Assembly: GCA_944390145.1 (NCBI GenBank)
Contig: CALXOY010000006.1
Coordinates: 1-34,357, forward strand
Direction of reading: 5' to 3'
Source of the DNA: an uncultured Duodenibacillus sp.
Lineage (GTDB): Bacteria > Pseudomonadota > Gammaproteobacteria > Burkholderiales > Burkholderiaceae_F
Length of the DNA stretch: 34,357 bases
Shown: positions 1 through 8,541 of the stretch, piece after piece
Position numbering within the stretch: the first letter of the stretch is position 1
How the letters are laid out: the number at the start of each line of letters is the position of its first letter
Program-made: the position numbers and the translations under genes
Notes under the pieces: generated by a model
Seen by the model: only the letters and a program-made list of their open reading frames with translations
Told to the model about the DNA's origin: nothing
Databases searched by the model: none

Positions 1-101
1 CGCTTGACGACGCCAAGAAGTCCCTTGTCCGCCCAGCGTCGAACCGTGCTGGGACTCACCCCGTATCGCTTGGCAATAACGCCGATGGAGCACAGTGTCA
101 T
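1..101 (-). CDS. Truncated helix-turn-helix DNA-binding protein, N-terminal end only
   Basis: Reading the minus strand from ATG at 101, preceded by a good ribosome binding site (GGAGG, about 6 bases upstream), gives about 33 codons that run off the left edge. They include IAKRYGVSPSTVRRW followed by ADKGLL. This is the MerR/excisionase-like winged helix-turn-helix pattern, with GVS at the turn and TVRRW as the recognition helix. Such N-termini occur in MerR-type regulators, phage or plasmid excisionases and the small serine recombinase of IS607-family elements. The visible part cannot separate these. The gene is divergent from the heme-carrier gene at 235, and about 100 bases lie between them, enough for promoters of both. 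It is too short to be shown in ordinary ORF listings. Confidence 0.55.
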   Translation of the reverse strand, partial: MTLCSIGVIAKRYGVSPSTVRRWADKGLLGVVK

Positions 102-234
102 GGCATCCTCCGGTTGAAAAGATGCTCGTACTCCTCGTCATCAGCTTAGCGGTTACGGGTTTGGTCACAGCACGTTATGAGAGATTTGGGAGGTTTTTAT
201 CCAACTAGTTAAAACCCTTGCCGCAAAGCTCGAA

Positions 235-666
235 GTGACGCCGCTTGAGGCCGCGCAGCTGCTTGACCCCGACATGTGCGCCTTCGTGACGGGCGAAGCC
301 TCCGAAATCTTTGACGACGTCTGGGCAAGCCTTGCGGCTTGGGAGCGCGCCACGCTTTTCATCGTGAGCGGCGCCCACGTCTTTGAAATCGACGCCAAAC
401 TCACGGCCGGCAAACGCGCGTTCGGCTACTACAACATCCTGAACAAAAACGCCGTTGTGGGCGGACACATCAAGTACGAAGCCCTCGGCGCCATCGCCTT
501 TGTCTCGATTCCCTTCATGCAGCTTGAGTCGCACTGCGTGATTTTCTTTGACAAGGAGGGCAATATTGCGTTTTCGGTGTATGTCGGACGTGAAAACCAC
601 CAGCTCATCGATTCGGTGAAGGAGGCGTTTTTCGCCGGCAGAAAAGCGTTTTGCGAGAGTGTTTGA
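235..666 (+). CDS. hutX: HutX/HugX-like cytosolic heme carrier protein
   Basis: The protein has the pattern of HutX-type heme utilisation proteins: DVWASLAAWERATLFIV near the start, then GYYNIL, VGGHIKYEALGAIAFVS, a SIPFMQLES segment and FFDKEGNIAFSVYVGR near the end. Members of this family bind heme in the cytosol and pass it to heme-degrading or storage proteins. From GTG at 235 it has 143 residues. The frame is open back to a stop at 178-180, and the extra codons upstream of 235 resemble the normal HutX N-terminus. A strong GGGAGG lies at 188-193 with no ATG, GTG or TTG in this frame behind it, so the real start may be a rare codon (ATC at 199). The flavodoxin gene follows 13 bases after the stop, which suggests an operon for heme use. 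Confidence 0.72.
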   Translation: MTPLEAAQLLDPDMCAFVTGEASEIFDDVWASLAAWERATLFIVSGAHVFEIDAKLTAGKRAFGYYNILNKNAVVGGHIKYEALGAIAFVSIPFMQLESHCVIFFDKEGNIAFSVYVGRENHQLIDSVKEAFFAGRKAFCESV

Positions 667-679
667 AAAAGAGGCAGCC

Positions 680-1183
680 ATGAAGCCCTTGATTGTTGTG
701 AGTTCCAAAACGGGCAATACGCGCATCATTGCGCGCGCCCTGCAGGACGGAATTGAAAATTGCGACTATGTGGAGGCGGCCGCCCTGCCGCAGGATCTTT
801 CGGCCTACAATCCGGTCGTGCTCTGCTTTTGGTGCGACCGCGGCATGGCCCCGGAGGACATGCAGGCCGCCGCGCGCCGCATAAAGGGCAAGGACATCGC
901 CTGCTATGCCACCATGGGCGGCGACCCGGACAACCCCAAGGCCAAGGACTGGATGCACCGCACGAGCTCGGCGCTAGCTGAGGCGGGCGAAGGCAACACG
1001 CTCAAACTCGAGTTTCTCTGCCGCGGGCGCATCGATCCGGAGCTTTTCGACCGCATGACCGAGATGATGGGCGGCAAGGTGACGCCGGAGCGCGAGGCGC
1101 GCCGCCGGGAAAGCGAGACGCATCCCGACAGGCTTGATACGCTTGCTGTCGTGCAGGTGTACCATTTGATCTTCGGCGAGTAG
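680..1183 (+). CDS. Flavodoxin family protein
   Basis: The N-terminus MKPLIVVSSKTGNTR carries the flavodoxin phosphate-binding loop (S-x-T-G-N-T) for FMN. A later CFWCDRGMAPEDM segment and CYATMGGDP fit the second and third FMN-binding loops of short flavodoxins. The protein has 167 residues, normal for the family. I chose ATG at 680 because GAGG at 671-674 lies five bases upstream. An earlier in-frame start at 659 would overlap the stop of hutX. Its position directly behind a heme carrier suggests that it supplies electrons for heme breakdown or a related reduction, but this is inference from context. The C-terminal third is rich in charged residues (EREARRRESE) and is less typical of the family. 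Confidence 0.75.
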   Translation: MKPLIVVSSKTGNTRIIARALQDGIENCDYVEAAALPQDLSAYNPVVLCFWCDRGMAPEDMQAAARRIKGKDIACYATMGGDPDNPKAKDWMHRTSSALAEAGEGNTLKLEFLCRGRIDPELFDRMTEMMGGKVTPEREARRRESETHPDRLDTLAVVQVYHLIFGE

Positions 1184-1203
1184 GGCAAAGGTCGCTAGCA
1201 CGA

Positions 1204-1217
1204 ACAAATGCATTTGT
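1204..1217. promoter_or_regulatory. 14-bp perfect palindrome upstream of the NMO-like gene
   Basis: ACAAATGCATTTGT is its own reverse complement. It lies 121 bases before the NMO-like start codon and 20 bases after the flavodoxin stop, in a non-coding gap. It could be an operator for a dimeric regulator. There is no T-run after it, so it is not an intrinsic terminator. No regulator can be named. Confidence 0.3.
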
Positions 1218-1338
1218 CAAGGGGGTCGAAATCCGGAATTCTTCTGAATTTTGGGGTTGCTACAAAACGCCTGAAACGCGAAAAAATATCGTCCTCACTG
1301 TTTCGAACGATTTTTACGCTTGCGAGGGCGACAACAAA

Positions 1339-2565
1339 ATGAGCGACAAACTTTCCGACTTCCCCATCACCTTTCACGGCCGGCAGTACGCGCCGCTGAT
1401 GGTGGGCGGCATGGGCGTCAACATTTCCACGGCCGAAATGGCGCTTGCCGTGGAAAAGGTGGGCGGCATTGCGCATCTTTCCGATGCCCTTTTGATGGAA
1501 GTCGCCGACAAGCGCTTTGGCACGGATCTGTGCAAGGAAAAGATCCGCCGCTACAAGGACCTCGCAGACACCTACGACAAGTCGCCGATTCATTTCGACC
1601 TGGATCGTCTGGCAGAGGCCACGCGCCACTACGTGAGCGACGTGATGAGCCGCAAGACCGGCAAGGGCCTCATTTTCATCAACTGCATGGAAAAGCTCAC
1701 GATGAACGCCGGCTCGGAAACGCTCAAGACGCGCTTGAACGCCGCGTTGGACGGCGGCATCGACGGCATCACGCTCTCGGCGGGCCTGCACATGTCCTCC
1801 ATGAAGCTCATGCAGGACAATCCGCGCTTTCGCGAGGCCCTGATCGGCATCATCGTCTCGAGCACGCGCGCGCTGCAGATCTTCATGAAGCGTGCGGTCG
1901 CCGTCGGCAGGCTTCCCGACTACATCGTGGTCGAAGGGCCGCTTGCGGGCGGACACCTCGGCTTTGGCGACGACTGGGCCGAGTACAACCTGGAGGACAT
2001 CGTGCGCGACGTCCTCAAGTGGCTCGAAGACAACGGCTTCAAGATCCCGGTCTTTGCCGCGGGCGGCATCTTCACCGCTCAGGAGGCCGTGCACTTTGTG
2101 CGCGACGTGGGCGCTGCGGGCGTGCAGGTGGCAACGCGCTTTGCCGTGACCGTGGAAAGCGGTCTGCCGGAAGCCGTCAAAAAGCACTACATCGACGCCA
2201 AGGATGAGGACGTGGAGGTCAACCACTTCTCCACCACGGGCTACCCGATGCGCATGCTCAAGGATTCGCCTGCGATTGCAAGCGACATCCGCCCCAACTG
2301 CGAGGCCTACGGCTATCTGCTGCAAAAGGGCCAGTGCTCATACTTGAAGGAATGGTTCGCCCGCCACGGCAAGCTCGACATCACGCCGATTCCCGAGCAC
2401 TCCAAGTGCTGCCTGTGTACGCACATGCGCAACTACAAGGTCTGGACGTGCGGCGCAAGCGTTTCGCGGTTGAAGACCGTCACCAAGCGCCTGCCCGACG
2501 GCTCCTGGCAGCTGCCCACCTCCGAGGAGGTCTGGCGCGACTACGTTCTGACCGAGTGCGCTTAA
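1339..2565 (+). CDS. Nitronate monooxygenase / 2-nitropropane dioxygenase-like FMN protein
   Basis: A TIM-barrel flavoprotein of the NMO family with 408 residues. Visible family features in order are [12 protein letters not shown] at the N-terminus, [12 protein letters not shown] in the middle, [12 protein letters not shown] (a glycine-rich FMN loop), [13 protein letters not shown] (phosphate binding) and [11 protein letters not shown]. Typical NMO enzymes oxidise alkyl nitronates, but members near this type also include enoyl-reductase-like proteins, so the substrate is open. The C-terminal region is unusual, with [15 protein letters not shown] (three clustered cysteines and a fourth 11 residues after the third), which could bind metal or form disulfides. 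ATG at 1339 follows a leader of about 150 bases that contains a palindrome at 1204-1217. It stands alone between the flavodoxin and gpmI. Confidence 0.8.
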   Translation: MSDKLSDFPITFHGRQYAPLMVGGMGVNISTAEMALAVEKVGGIAHLSDALLMEVADKRFGTDLCKEKIRRYKDLADTYDKSPIHFDLDRLAEATRHYVSDVMSRKTGKGLIFINCMEKLTMNAGSETLKTRLNAALDGGIDGITLSAGLHMSSMKLMQDNPRFREALIGIIVSSTRALQIFMKRAVAVGRLPDYIVVEGPLAGGHLGFGDDWAEYNLEDIVRDVLKWLEDNGFKIPVFAAGGIFTAQEAVHFVRDVGAAGVQVATRFAVTVESGLPEAVKKHYIDAKDEDVEVNHFSTTGYPMRMLKDSPAIASDIRPNCEAYGYLLQKGQCSYLKEWFARHGKLDITPIPEHSKCCLCTHMRNYKVWTCGASVSRLKTVTKRLPDGSWQLPTSEEVWRDYVLTECA

Positions 2566-2666
2566 AAAGGGCGCGCCCGGCGCCGGTCGCGCGGCGGGAG
2601 ACCGGCCGTTGATCGGCTATCATCTGCGCACACAACCGGCGCTTGAAAAAAATCAGACGACAAAAG

Positions 2667-2694
2667 GCCGGGGGCGATTCTCCGGCTTTTTTTT
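2667..2694 (+). terminator. Intrinsic terminator between the NMO-like gene and gpmI
   Basis: A GCCGG / CCGGC stem (2667-2671 with 2682-2686) is followed at once by eight T residues (2687-2694). It lies 102 bases after the NMO stop and 38 bases before gpmI. It may end the upstream transcript, or act as an attenuator if the gpmI promoter lies before it (for example within 2566-2660). Confidence 0.7.
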
Positions 2695-2731
2695 CGCGCC
2701 GCGCGAAGACAAACAATCCAAGGAAACGACT

Positions 2732-4279
2732 ATGACGCGCAACTGCTTGCTGATGATTCTTGACGGATGGGGCATTGGAGGCGGCACGAAGGCCGACGCC
2801 ATCAGCGCCGCACATCCGGCCTACATCGAGGAGCTCACCCGCACCTGGCCGCATGCGCAGCTGCGCACCGACGGCGAAAACGTCGGGCTGCCCGCGGGAC
2901 AAATGGGCAACTCCGAGGTCGGGCACCTCAACATCGGCGCCGGCCGCGTGGTCTATCAGGATCTGGTGAAAATCAACCGCGCCTGCCGGGCCTCCCTTGA
3001 CGATCCGGAGTCCCTTGGCCGCAACCCGCAGATGCAGGCGCTGATCCGGCACGTGAAGACCACGGGCGCGGCGCTGCACGTGATGGGGCTTTTTTCCGAC
3101 GGCGGCGTGCACTCCTCGCTCGAACACCTCGAAGCAATTCTGGGCATTGCCCGGCGCGAGGGCATTGAAAACACCTTTGTGCACGCTTTCATGGACGGGC
3201 GCGACACGGATCCGCGCAGCGGCCTGGGGTTTGTGAAGCGCCTGGAGGAGGGCTTTGCGCAAGGGACGCTTGCGGGCTCGATTGCAAGCATGATCGGGCG
3301 CTACTACGCGATGGACCGCGACAAGCGCTGGGAGCGCGTGCGAGAAGCCTATGAATTGCTGGTCAACGGCGCCGGCGCCCCCTTTGCGAGCCCGGAGGAG
3401 GCGGTTTCCGCCTCCTACGCCGCGGGCGTCACCGATGAATTCATGAAGCCGCATGTGCGCGTGGACGCCGCAGGCAGTCCCGTCGGGCGCATCCGCGAGG
3501 GCGATGCGGTGATCTTCATCAACTTCCGCAACGACCGCGCCAAGGAGCTCACAACGGTGCTCACGCAGGCCGAGGTCGAGGGCATGAAGCCCTTGAAGCT
3601 CTTTTTTGCCACGATGACGCCCTATGACCCGACCTACAAGGGCGTGCATGTCCTCTTTCCCAAGGAAAACGTGCCGGATACGATCGGCGAGTGGGTGGCC
3701 AAGAAGGGCTTAAAGCAGCTGCGCATCGCCGAAACGGAAAAGTACGCGCATGTGACCTTCTTCTTAAACGGAGGCCGCGAAGCGGTCTTTGAAGGCGAAG
3801 ACCGCATCCTGGTGCCGAGCCCCAAGGTTGCCACCTACGACTTGAAGCCCGAGATGAGCGCCTTTGAGGTGGCAGACAAGCTTGCCGCGGCCCTGGCCGA
3901 GCGCAAGTACAACTTCGTGTGCCTGAATTTTGCCAACGGCGACATGGTGGGCCACACGGGGGTTTATGAGGCCATCCTCAAGGCTGTGAAGGCTGTTGAC
4001 GCGTGCGTCAAAACCGTGGTGGAGGCCGCAAGAAATGCCGGCTACGACGTGGTGATCATCGCCGATCACGGCAACGCCGACAATGCGGTCAACCCCGACG
4101 GAACGCCCAACACGGCGCATTCGCTCAACCCCGTGCCGGTGGTGGTCGTGAGCGACCGCGTGCGCAGCGTGGAAAACGGGGTGCTCGCCGACGTCGCGCC
4201 CACCGTGCTTGCGCTCATGGCCATCGAGCCGCCCGCGGCCATGACTGGGCATTCGCTCGTGCGCTTTCAAGCAGCTTGA
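2732..4279 (+). CDS. gpmI: 2,3-bisphosphoglycerate-independent phosphoglycerate mutase
   Basis: This enzyme interconverts 3- and 2-phosphoglycerate in glycolysis and gluconeogenesis and depends on manganese. From ATG at 2732 it has 515 residues, the usual family length. Motifs seen are MILDGWG (metal ligand Asp) at the N-terminus, [17 protein letters not shown] with the phosphorylated serine at about residue 61, [69 protein letters not shown] and IADHGNAD near the end. All catalytic and metal-binding segments are intact. An in-frame upstream start at 2609 would add residues that read through the terminator hairpin and is rejected. The leader contains that hairpin, and a plus-strand terminator follows the gene. 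Confidence 0.97.
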   Translation: MTRNCLLMILDGWGIGGGTKADAISAAHPAYIEELTRTWPHAQLRTDGENVGLPAGQMGNSEVGHLNIGAGRVVYQDLVKINRACRASLDDPESLGRNPQMQALIRHVKTTGAALHVMGLFSDGGVHSSLEHLEAILGIARREGIENTFVHAFMDGRDTDPRSGLGFVKRLEEGFAQGTLAGSIASMIGRYYAMDRDKRWERVREAYELLVNGAGAPFASPEEAVSASYAAGVTDEFMKPHVRVDAAGSPVGRIREGDAVIFINFRNDRAKELTTVLTQAEVEGMKPLKLFFATMTPYDPTYKGVHVLFPKENVPDTIGEWVAKKGLKQLRIAETEKYAHVTFFLNGGREAVFEGEDRILVPSPKVATYDLKPEMSAFEVADKLAAALAERKYNFVCLNFANGDMVGHTGVYEAILKAVKAVDACVKTVVEAARNAGYDVVIIADHGNADNAVNPDGTPNTAHSLNPVPVVVVSDRVRSVENGVLADVAPTVLALMAIEPPAAMTGHSLVRFQAA

Positions 4280-4302
4280 CAAAAAGGCCGCGGCAGAGCC
4301 GC

Positions 4303-4352
4303 AAAAAAATCCTTCCGGAGCCCTCGCATGTTGAGTGGGGCGCTCCGGAAGG
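4303..4352 (-). terminator. Intrinsic terminator of the autotransporter gene (minus strand)
   Basis: CCTTCCGGAGC (4311-4321) and GCTCCGGAAGG (4342-4352) form a perfect 11-bp stem. Read on the minus strand, the stem is followed by T7 (A run at 4303-4309). It lies about 40 bases beyond the autotransporter stop codon. Confidence 0.75.
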
Positions 4353-4360
4353 GGCATAGA

Positions 4361-4388
4361 GGCTGGCATGCGTTTGCCGGCCTTTTTT
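4361..4388 (+). terminator. Intrinsic terminator of gpmI (plus strand)
   Basis: GGCTGGC (4361-4367) pairs with GCCGGCC (4376-4382) with one G-T pair and is followed by T6 (4383-4388). With the opposite-facing terminator at 4303-4352 it separates two convergent genes. Confidence 0.65.
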
Positions 4389-4393
4389 AGCAA

Positions 4394-6787
4394 TTACCAG
4401 ATGTGGCGCAAGCCGATGCTGTACCGGTAGTCCTCCTGGTAATCGTTGCCGTTGGCGCGGTCAAGCGAGCCATACAAGCTGGTGCTGTCGCCCAACTGCA
4501 GCTGCAGACCGATGCCGTAGCTGTACCACGTGCCGCCGAGGTCGGCTTCAATGTTGCGGCTGGGGCCGCCTGCTGCAGGTGTGGCCGTGGCATCGGCGTC
4601 GCCCAGGAAGTCATGATTGACGGATGCTTCCAGGTAGATGCGGCCGGCGTTTTCAGGCAGCGATGCGCCGATTTGAGCACCGAGGCGTCCGACGAGGGAC
4701 TGGAAGTCGTCCTGGTCGACCGAAACGCCGTTGGAGCCGCTTTTGAAGTCGTCTCCGAGCACATAGCTGTAGGAGAGTTCAACCTGCGGTTCGATGTAGA
4801 GGATCGAGACCGGCGTCCAGTGGTAGCCCGTTTCAACAGACAGTCCGAAGGCCGTGTTGTCATAAGAGCCGTCGAGAATGCCGCCCGCGGCTGACAGCGT
4901 GGAGGCGGTGATGTCTGTGCTGATGCGGCCAATGCGGCCGATCACGTCAATGAAGCCGCCGCAGTCGAAGAAGCCGCTGGCATAGGCAGCCAACGAGTAG
5001 CTGTCGGCCTCGCCGGAGCCGTTGTCCATTTCACCGTCCATGTTGGTGTAGGTGAAAGCGCCGCCCACGACCCAGTTCTGGCCGACGGACACGTCACCGC
5101 CCACTTGGATGCTGGTGGCCTTGACGTCAACATTGATGTTGTCCTTGACGGTGCTGTCGTAGCCGTAGACACGGGCCCATGCGCCGATTTCCCCGCGGTT
5201 GTTGCGCACGTCGCCCAGGCGCTTGGAAACGTGGTTGGTTTCATTGCGCCATTGGGCAAGCGTCATGGCGTTGAACTGGCGGAGCGCTTCGAGCGAGGCG
5301 TTTTCCGTGGTCTTTACCACCTTGTTGCCATTGACGTCGAGAACCTCCTGCCAGCTGTCGGCAACCGTGCCGGCTTCGCCGCCAAGCAGGTAGCCGCCGT
5401 CGGGGCCTTCATCGGGGCCTTCATCGAGGCCTTTAGTTTGCTTGGCAAGCGCCTCGCGGGCCTGCGCGGCACTTGCAAACTGATCGGCGTAGGTGCCGGA
5501 GGCCAGAACGTGCAGATTCGTGCTGTTGTTGGTCTCTGCAGTGACCGTGGTGTCGGCGCTGTTGATGACGATCTCGGAATTGCTTCCGCTAAGCGTTTTC
5601 GTGGTGAAGGTCGAGTTTTCGCCCAACTCCATACGCGTGTCGGTGAGAGCGATGGTACCGGAAGAATCGACGTCGCCAGAAGCAATCGTGATGTTGCTTT
5701 TGGTGGAGGTAAAGGTTCCAGTGCCTTCCATGATATAGATGGCATCGCCTTTGGTCGAAGAAATATGGATGTTGCTTGCCTGTTCGCTGCCGCTGCCCAA
5801 ATTCACAGAAGCGTTTCGAATGATGCGGACAGCGGAACTGTTCGTTGACGACAAGTTGACTTCAGGGGAGAGAATGTCAAGGGAAATAGCGCCTGATTTT
5901 TCATTGCCTTGAACGTAAAGCGCACTGCTTTCAGCTGAAATATTGATGCTTCGACCCGCTGAGGTTTCAATGGAGGCTGCGGAGTCTTGCCCTAATCTCT
6001 GAACGAGTAGACCGAAGCCAGAACTTTCAATCGTTAGATTTTCATCGGCTTTCAAACTGAGCGCGGTGGTACCGGTTCCCGGCGTTTTAGGGTTCCAATT
6101 CATGTCTCGATCGTAGGCCTGCACTGCACTAACGGAAGAGTTGCCTTTTGCAGTGATTGTGATGTTTTTACCGAGGAGGGAAACGGAGGCGGTCTGTGAT
6201 TTAGTCTGGGTATTAAAAACTCCGGAAAGAACCGCGGAGGTGTTGGTGGAGTGGATCTTGATGTCGCCTTCTGCGGCGATGGAGACGTTTCCGTCGTGCT
6301 CGTCAACGGGTTGAGCCATGATGGAGTTGCCCTTATCGACGCTAATGTCAACATTGCCCGTCGTGGTGACATCTACTGAGCCTCCAAATCCATGGATTGC
6401 GAGATTATCCAAAGATGTAATGTTGAGCGAGGCTGCTTTGATGGTGAGTGTATGTTCGTTTGTGGCGTAGATGAGGCCGTCAGAGTCGGCTGCGTTCGAG
6501 TCTATGATCTGGAGTGCACCAATGTCGCTGACGTTCATATCCTTGCTAGATGCGACAAAAATGCGGTCCCAATAGGGGCCTTCTTCAGAGGTGGTAAAAG
6601 TTAGGTTAAAGCCGTGGCCTTCAACATCTTGATCTTGGTACGGGGGGGGGGTAACGGGCTGCCCGGCTCCTTCCTCGGGAGTAACCACGGTGTCTCCATT
6701 CAACTCTGCAGCCTGAGCAAGACTTGCTCCGGACACAAACAGCCCGAAAACAATCCCGGCGATCACGGTTTTGCGTGGGATAAGCAT
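4394..6787 (-). CDS. Autotransporter (type Va) with C-terminal beta-barrel, probably phase variable
   Basis: A 797-residue outer membrane autotransporter. The signal peptide is clear: positive N-region MLIPRK, a hydrophobic core and cleavage near AQAAE at residue 27. The passenger (about residues 30-480) is rich in Ser, Thr, Asn and Asp with short beta-helix-like repeats such as GNVSIAAEGDIKI and SVSLLGKNITITAKG. The barrel domain covers about 535-797, beginning near RGEIGAWARVYGYD and ending in SIGLRHIW, with the final aromatic residue needed for BAM recognition. GGAG at 6793-6796 lies five bases before the ATG. A run of ten C (minus strand) covers codons 46-49. A gain or loss of one base brings a stop within about a dozen codons, so this copy is in the ON frame. 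The passenger codons are richer in A and T than the barrel part. The ligand or target is unknown. Confidence 0.9.
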   Translation of the reverse strand: MLIPRKTVIAGIVFGLFVSGASLAQAAELNGDTVVTPEEGAGQPVTPPPYQDQDVEGHGFNLTFTTSEEGPYWDRIFVASSKDMNVSDIGALQIIDSNAADSDGLIYATNEHTLTIKAASLNITSLDNLAIHGFGGSVDVTTTGNVDISVDKGNSIMAQPVDEHDGNVSIAAEGDIKIHSTNTSAVLSGVFNTQTKSQTASVSLLGKNITITAKGNSSVSAVQAYDRDMNWNPKTPGTGTTALSLKADENLTIESSGFGLLVQRLGQDSAASIETSAGRSINISAESSALYVQGNEKSGAISLDILSPEVNLSSTNSSAVRIIRNASVNLGSGSEQASNIHISSTKGDAIYIMEGTGTFTSTKSNITIASGDVDSSGTIALTDTRMELGENSTFTTKTLSGSNSEIVINSADTTVTAETNNSTNLHVLASGTYADQFASAAQAREALAKQTKGLDEGPDEGPDGGYLLGGEAGTVADSWQEVLDVNGNKVVKTTENASLEALRQFNAMTLAQWRNETNHVSKRLGDVRNNRGEIGAWARVYGYDSTVKDNINVDVKATSIQVGGDVSVGQNWVVGGAFTYTNMDGEMDNGSGEADSYSLAAYASGFFDCGGFIDVIGRIGRISTDITASTLSAAGGILDGSYDNTAFGLSVETGYHWTPVSILYIEPQVELSYSYVLGDDFKSGSNGVSVDQDDFQSLVGRLGAQIGASLPENAGRIYLEASVNHDFLGDADATATPAAGGPSRNIEADLGGTWYSYGIGLQLQLGDSTSLYGSLDRANGNDYQEDYRYSIGLRHIW
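6642..6651. repeat. Homopolymeric G10/C10 tract inside the autotransporter coding sequence
   Basis: Ten consecutive G on the plus strand (C10 in the coding sense) encode part of T46-P47-P48-P49 just after the signal peptide. Such tracts slip in replication and switch surface proteins on and off in many host-associated bacteria. Reading the neighbouring frames, C11 leads to TGA and C9 leads to TAA shortly after the tract. Confidence 0.85.
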
Positions 6788-6929
6788 ACTTTCTCCAATA
6801 AAAAGAGTTCCTTGCGTATGTTGAGTTCAACCATTGCTGTGCCGTGCGGCAAGCACTTCAAGTCACACATGGAGGGTGGGTTGAACGGCAAAAAGATTAC
6901 TCTTTCAATGTGGAACGGGTGTGACGGAA

Positions 6930-6948
6930 GCGGGAAATTTGTTCCCGC
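6930..6948. other. Small hairpin downstream of cardiolipin synthase
   Basis: GCGGGAA (6930-6936) and TTCCCGC (6942-6948) form a perfect 7-bp stem in the gap between cls and the autotransporter. No T-run follows in either direction, so termination is uncertain. The remaining part of the gap (6788-7026) presumably carries the autotransporter promoter, but I cannot point to convincing -35 and -10 boxes. Confidence 0.35.
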
Positions 6949-7026
6949 AAAGCAACGGGGCGAATCAGTTTCCTGACCGCTTCTGAAGGCAGCGCGTCTT
7001 GATGCAGCGTGGCAAGTCAGGCGGCA

Positions 7027-8508
7027 TCAAAGCAGCGGGCTGATAAGGTAGCAAACGCCTTCAAGAAAGCGCTGTCCGATGCTGCGGTTATGCCAGCGCA
7101 CGGGGTCGATCGCCGTGGAGCGGCTCTCGTAGTGCTTGTGAAGCGCAGTCATGTCGGCCACAAACTTCGGATCAAAGATGAGCAGCATCATTTCGAAGTT
7201 CAGGTGCAGGCTTCGCTTGTCGAGGTTTACGGTGCCAAAGAGGCTGAAGGTGTCGTCGACAGTGATTGCCTTAGTGTGCAGCAGGCCGTCGGTGAAAAAG
7301 GAAAGCTTGACCTGCGCATTCATCAGGTCGCTGAAGTAACGGCGGCTTGCCCAGCGCACAAAGTGCGAGTCGGGCTTTTGCGGCACGCAAATGTGCACGT
7401 CCACCCCGCGCATGGCGGCGTTTTGCAGCGCCAGGATGAGCGTTTCGCCCGGCACGAAGTAGGGCGTGGTGATGTAGATGCTTTTGCGCGCGCAGCTGAT
7501 CGCTTCCAGAATGAGGCGCTGAATGGCGTCGTCGACCGTTGTGGGGCCGGAGGGCACCACCGTGACGCAGGCCTCCCCCTTGGCGGGCACCGTCGGCAGC
7601 TTTTCGAGCGACAGCTGCTCGCCCTCGATGTCGGGCTGCAGCGCCCAGTCAAAGAGAAAGACCTGATTGAGGTCGCGCACGGCCGTGCCTTCGACGCGCA
7701 CCATGGCGTCGATCCATTCGCCCACGCCCTCGGTGGCGTGAAAGATCTCGGGGTCGATCAGATTGAGGCTGCCGGTGTAGCCGATCGCAGAATCGATGAC
7801 GACCGTCTTGCGGTGCAGTCGCAGATCGGCGCGCCCCTTGGCTAGCGGCATGAGGCTCACCGGCAGCGCGCGAGAGACATGCACGCCCGCGGCGATCATT
7901 TTGGCCGGCCACTGGGTTTTGAGCCAGGCCCGAGAGCCGATGTCGTCGACCAGAATCCGGCACTCGCAGCCGCGCTGCGCGGCGTCAATCACCGCCTGAG
8001 CAATCTTGTCGCACCAGCCGCCCACGGCCCAGATGTAAAACTCCATGGAAACCGATTGACGGGCGTTCACAACATCCTGATAAATGCGCTCGAGCGCGGC
8101 AAAGGAGTCATGCAGCAGCTCAAGCTTCGAGCCGCAGGTCATCGGCATGTCGCCCAGGCGTTCGGCGAGCAGCGCCAGCCCCTTGTGGCGCATGCCGTGC
8201 GCGGGCCGCGGCACCGTGCAGGGCTCGCCGTAGTCGTCGCCCGTGACCTCCTCCCAGTGCCGCAGCAGTTTTCTGAGCCTCAGCGTGCGCCATTTTCCGA
8301 TCGGGCGCTCGCCCAGCCAGACGTAGAGAATGAATCCGATGTAGGGCAGGATCACCGTGAGAAGAATCCAGGCAAAGGAGCTTCCCGGCGGGTGTCGCGT
8401 GAAGATGACGCGCAGGATGACGCCCGCGGTAAGGGCAAACTGCAGCAGCACGGCTGCTGCGCCGGCCATAGCCGCCCAAAATTCCTGGTCGGTGAGATTC
8501 TCAAACAT
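7027..8508 (-). CDS. cls: Cardiolipin synthase (phospholipase D superfamily)
   Basis: This inner membrane enzyme makes cardiolipin from phosphatidylglycerol. The protein has 493 residues. Two N-terminal membrane segments (about residues 12-36 and 46-66) end in LYVWLGERPIG, the PLD-N domain common to bacterial Cls. Two HKD motifs follow: H232, K234, D239 in HRKTVVID with GSLN behind it, and H411, K413, D418 in HTKAITVD with GTVNLDKRS behind it. Both catalytic sites look complete. ATG at 8508 is used. The gene follows uup by 33 bases on the same strand and may share its transcript. The next downstream gene, the autotransporter, is 240 bases away and probably separate. Confidence 0.93.
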   Translation of the reverse strand: MFENLTDQEFWAAMAGAAAVLLQFALTAGVILRVIFTRHPPGSSFAWILLTVILPYIGFILYVWLGERPIGKWRTLRLRKLLRHWEEVTGDDYGEPCTVPRPAHGMRHKGLALLAERLGDMPMTCGSKLELLHDSFAALERIYQDVVNARQSVSMEFYIWAVGGWCDKIAQAVIDAAQRGCECRILVDDIGSRAWLKTQWPAKMIAAGVHVSRALPVSLMPLAKGRADLRLHRKTVVIDSAIGYTGSLNLIDPEIFHATEGVGEWIDAMVRVEGTAVRDLNQVFLFDWALQPDIEGEQLSLEKLPTVPAKGEACVTVVPSGPTTVDDAIQRLILEAISCARKSIYITTPYFVPGETLILALQNAAMRGVDVHICVPQKPDSHFVRWASRRYFSDLMNAQVKLSFFTDGLLHTKAITVDDTFSLFGTVNLDKRSLHLNFEMMLLIFDPKFVADMTALHKHYESRSTAIDPVRWHNRSIGQRFLEGVCYLISPLL

Positions 8509-8541
8509 GACGGGTTCCTTGCAGCACGAAAGGCTATCAGG

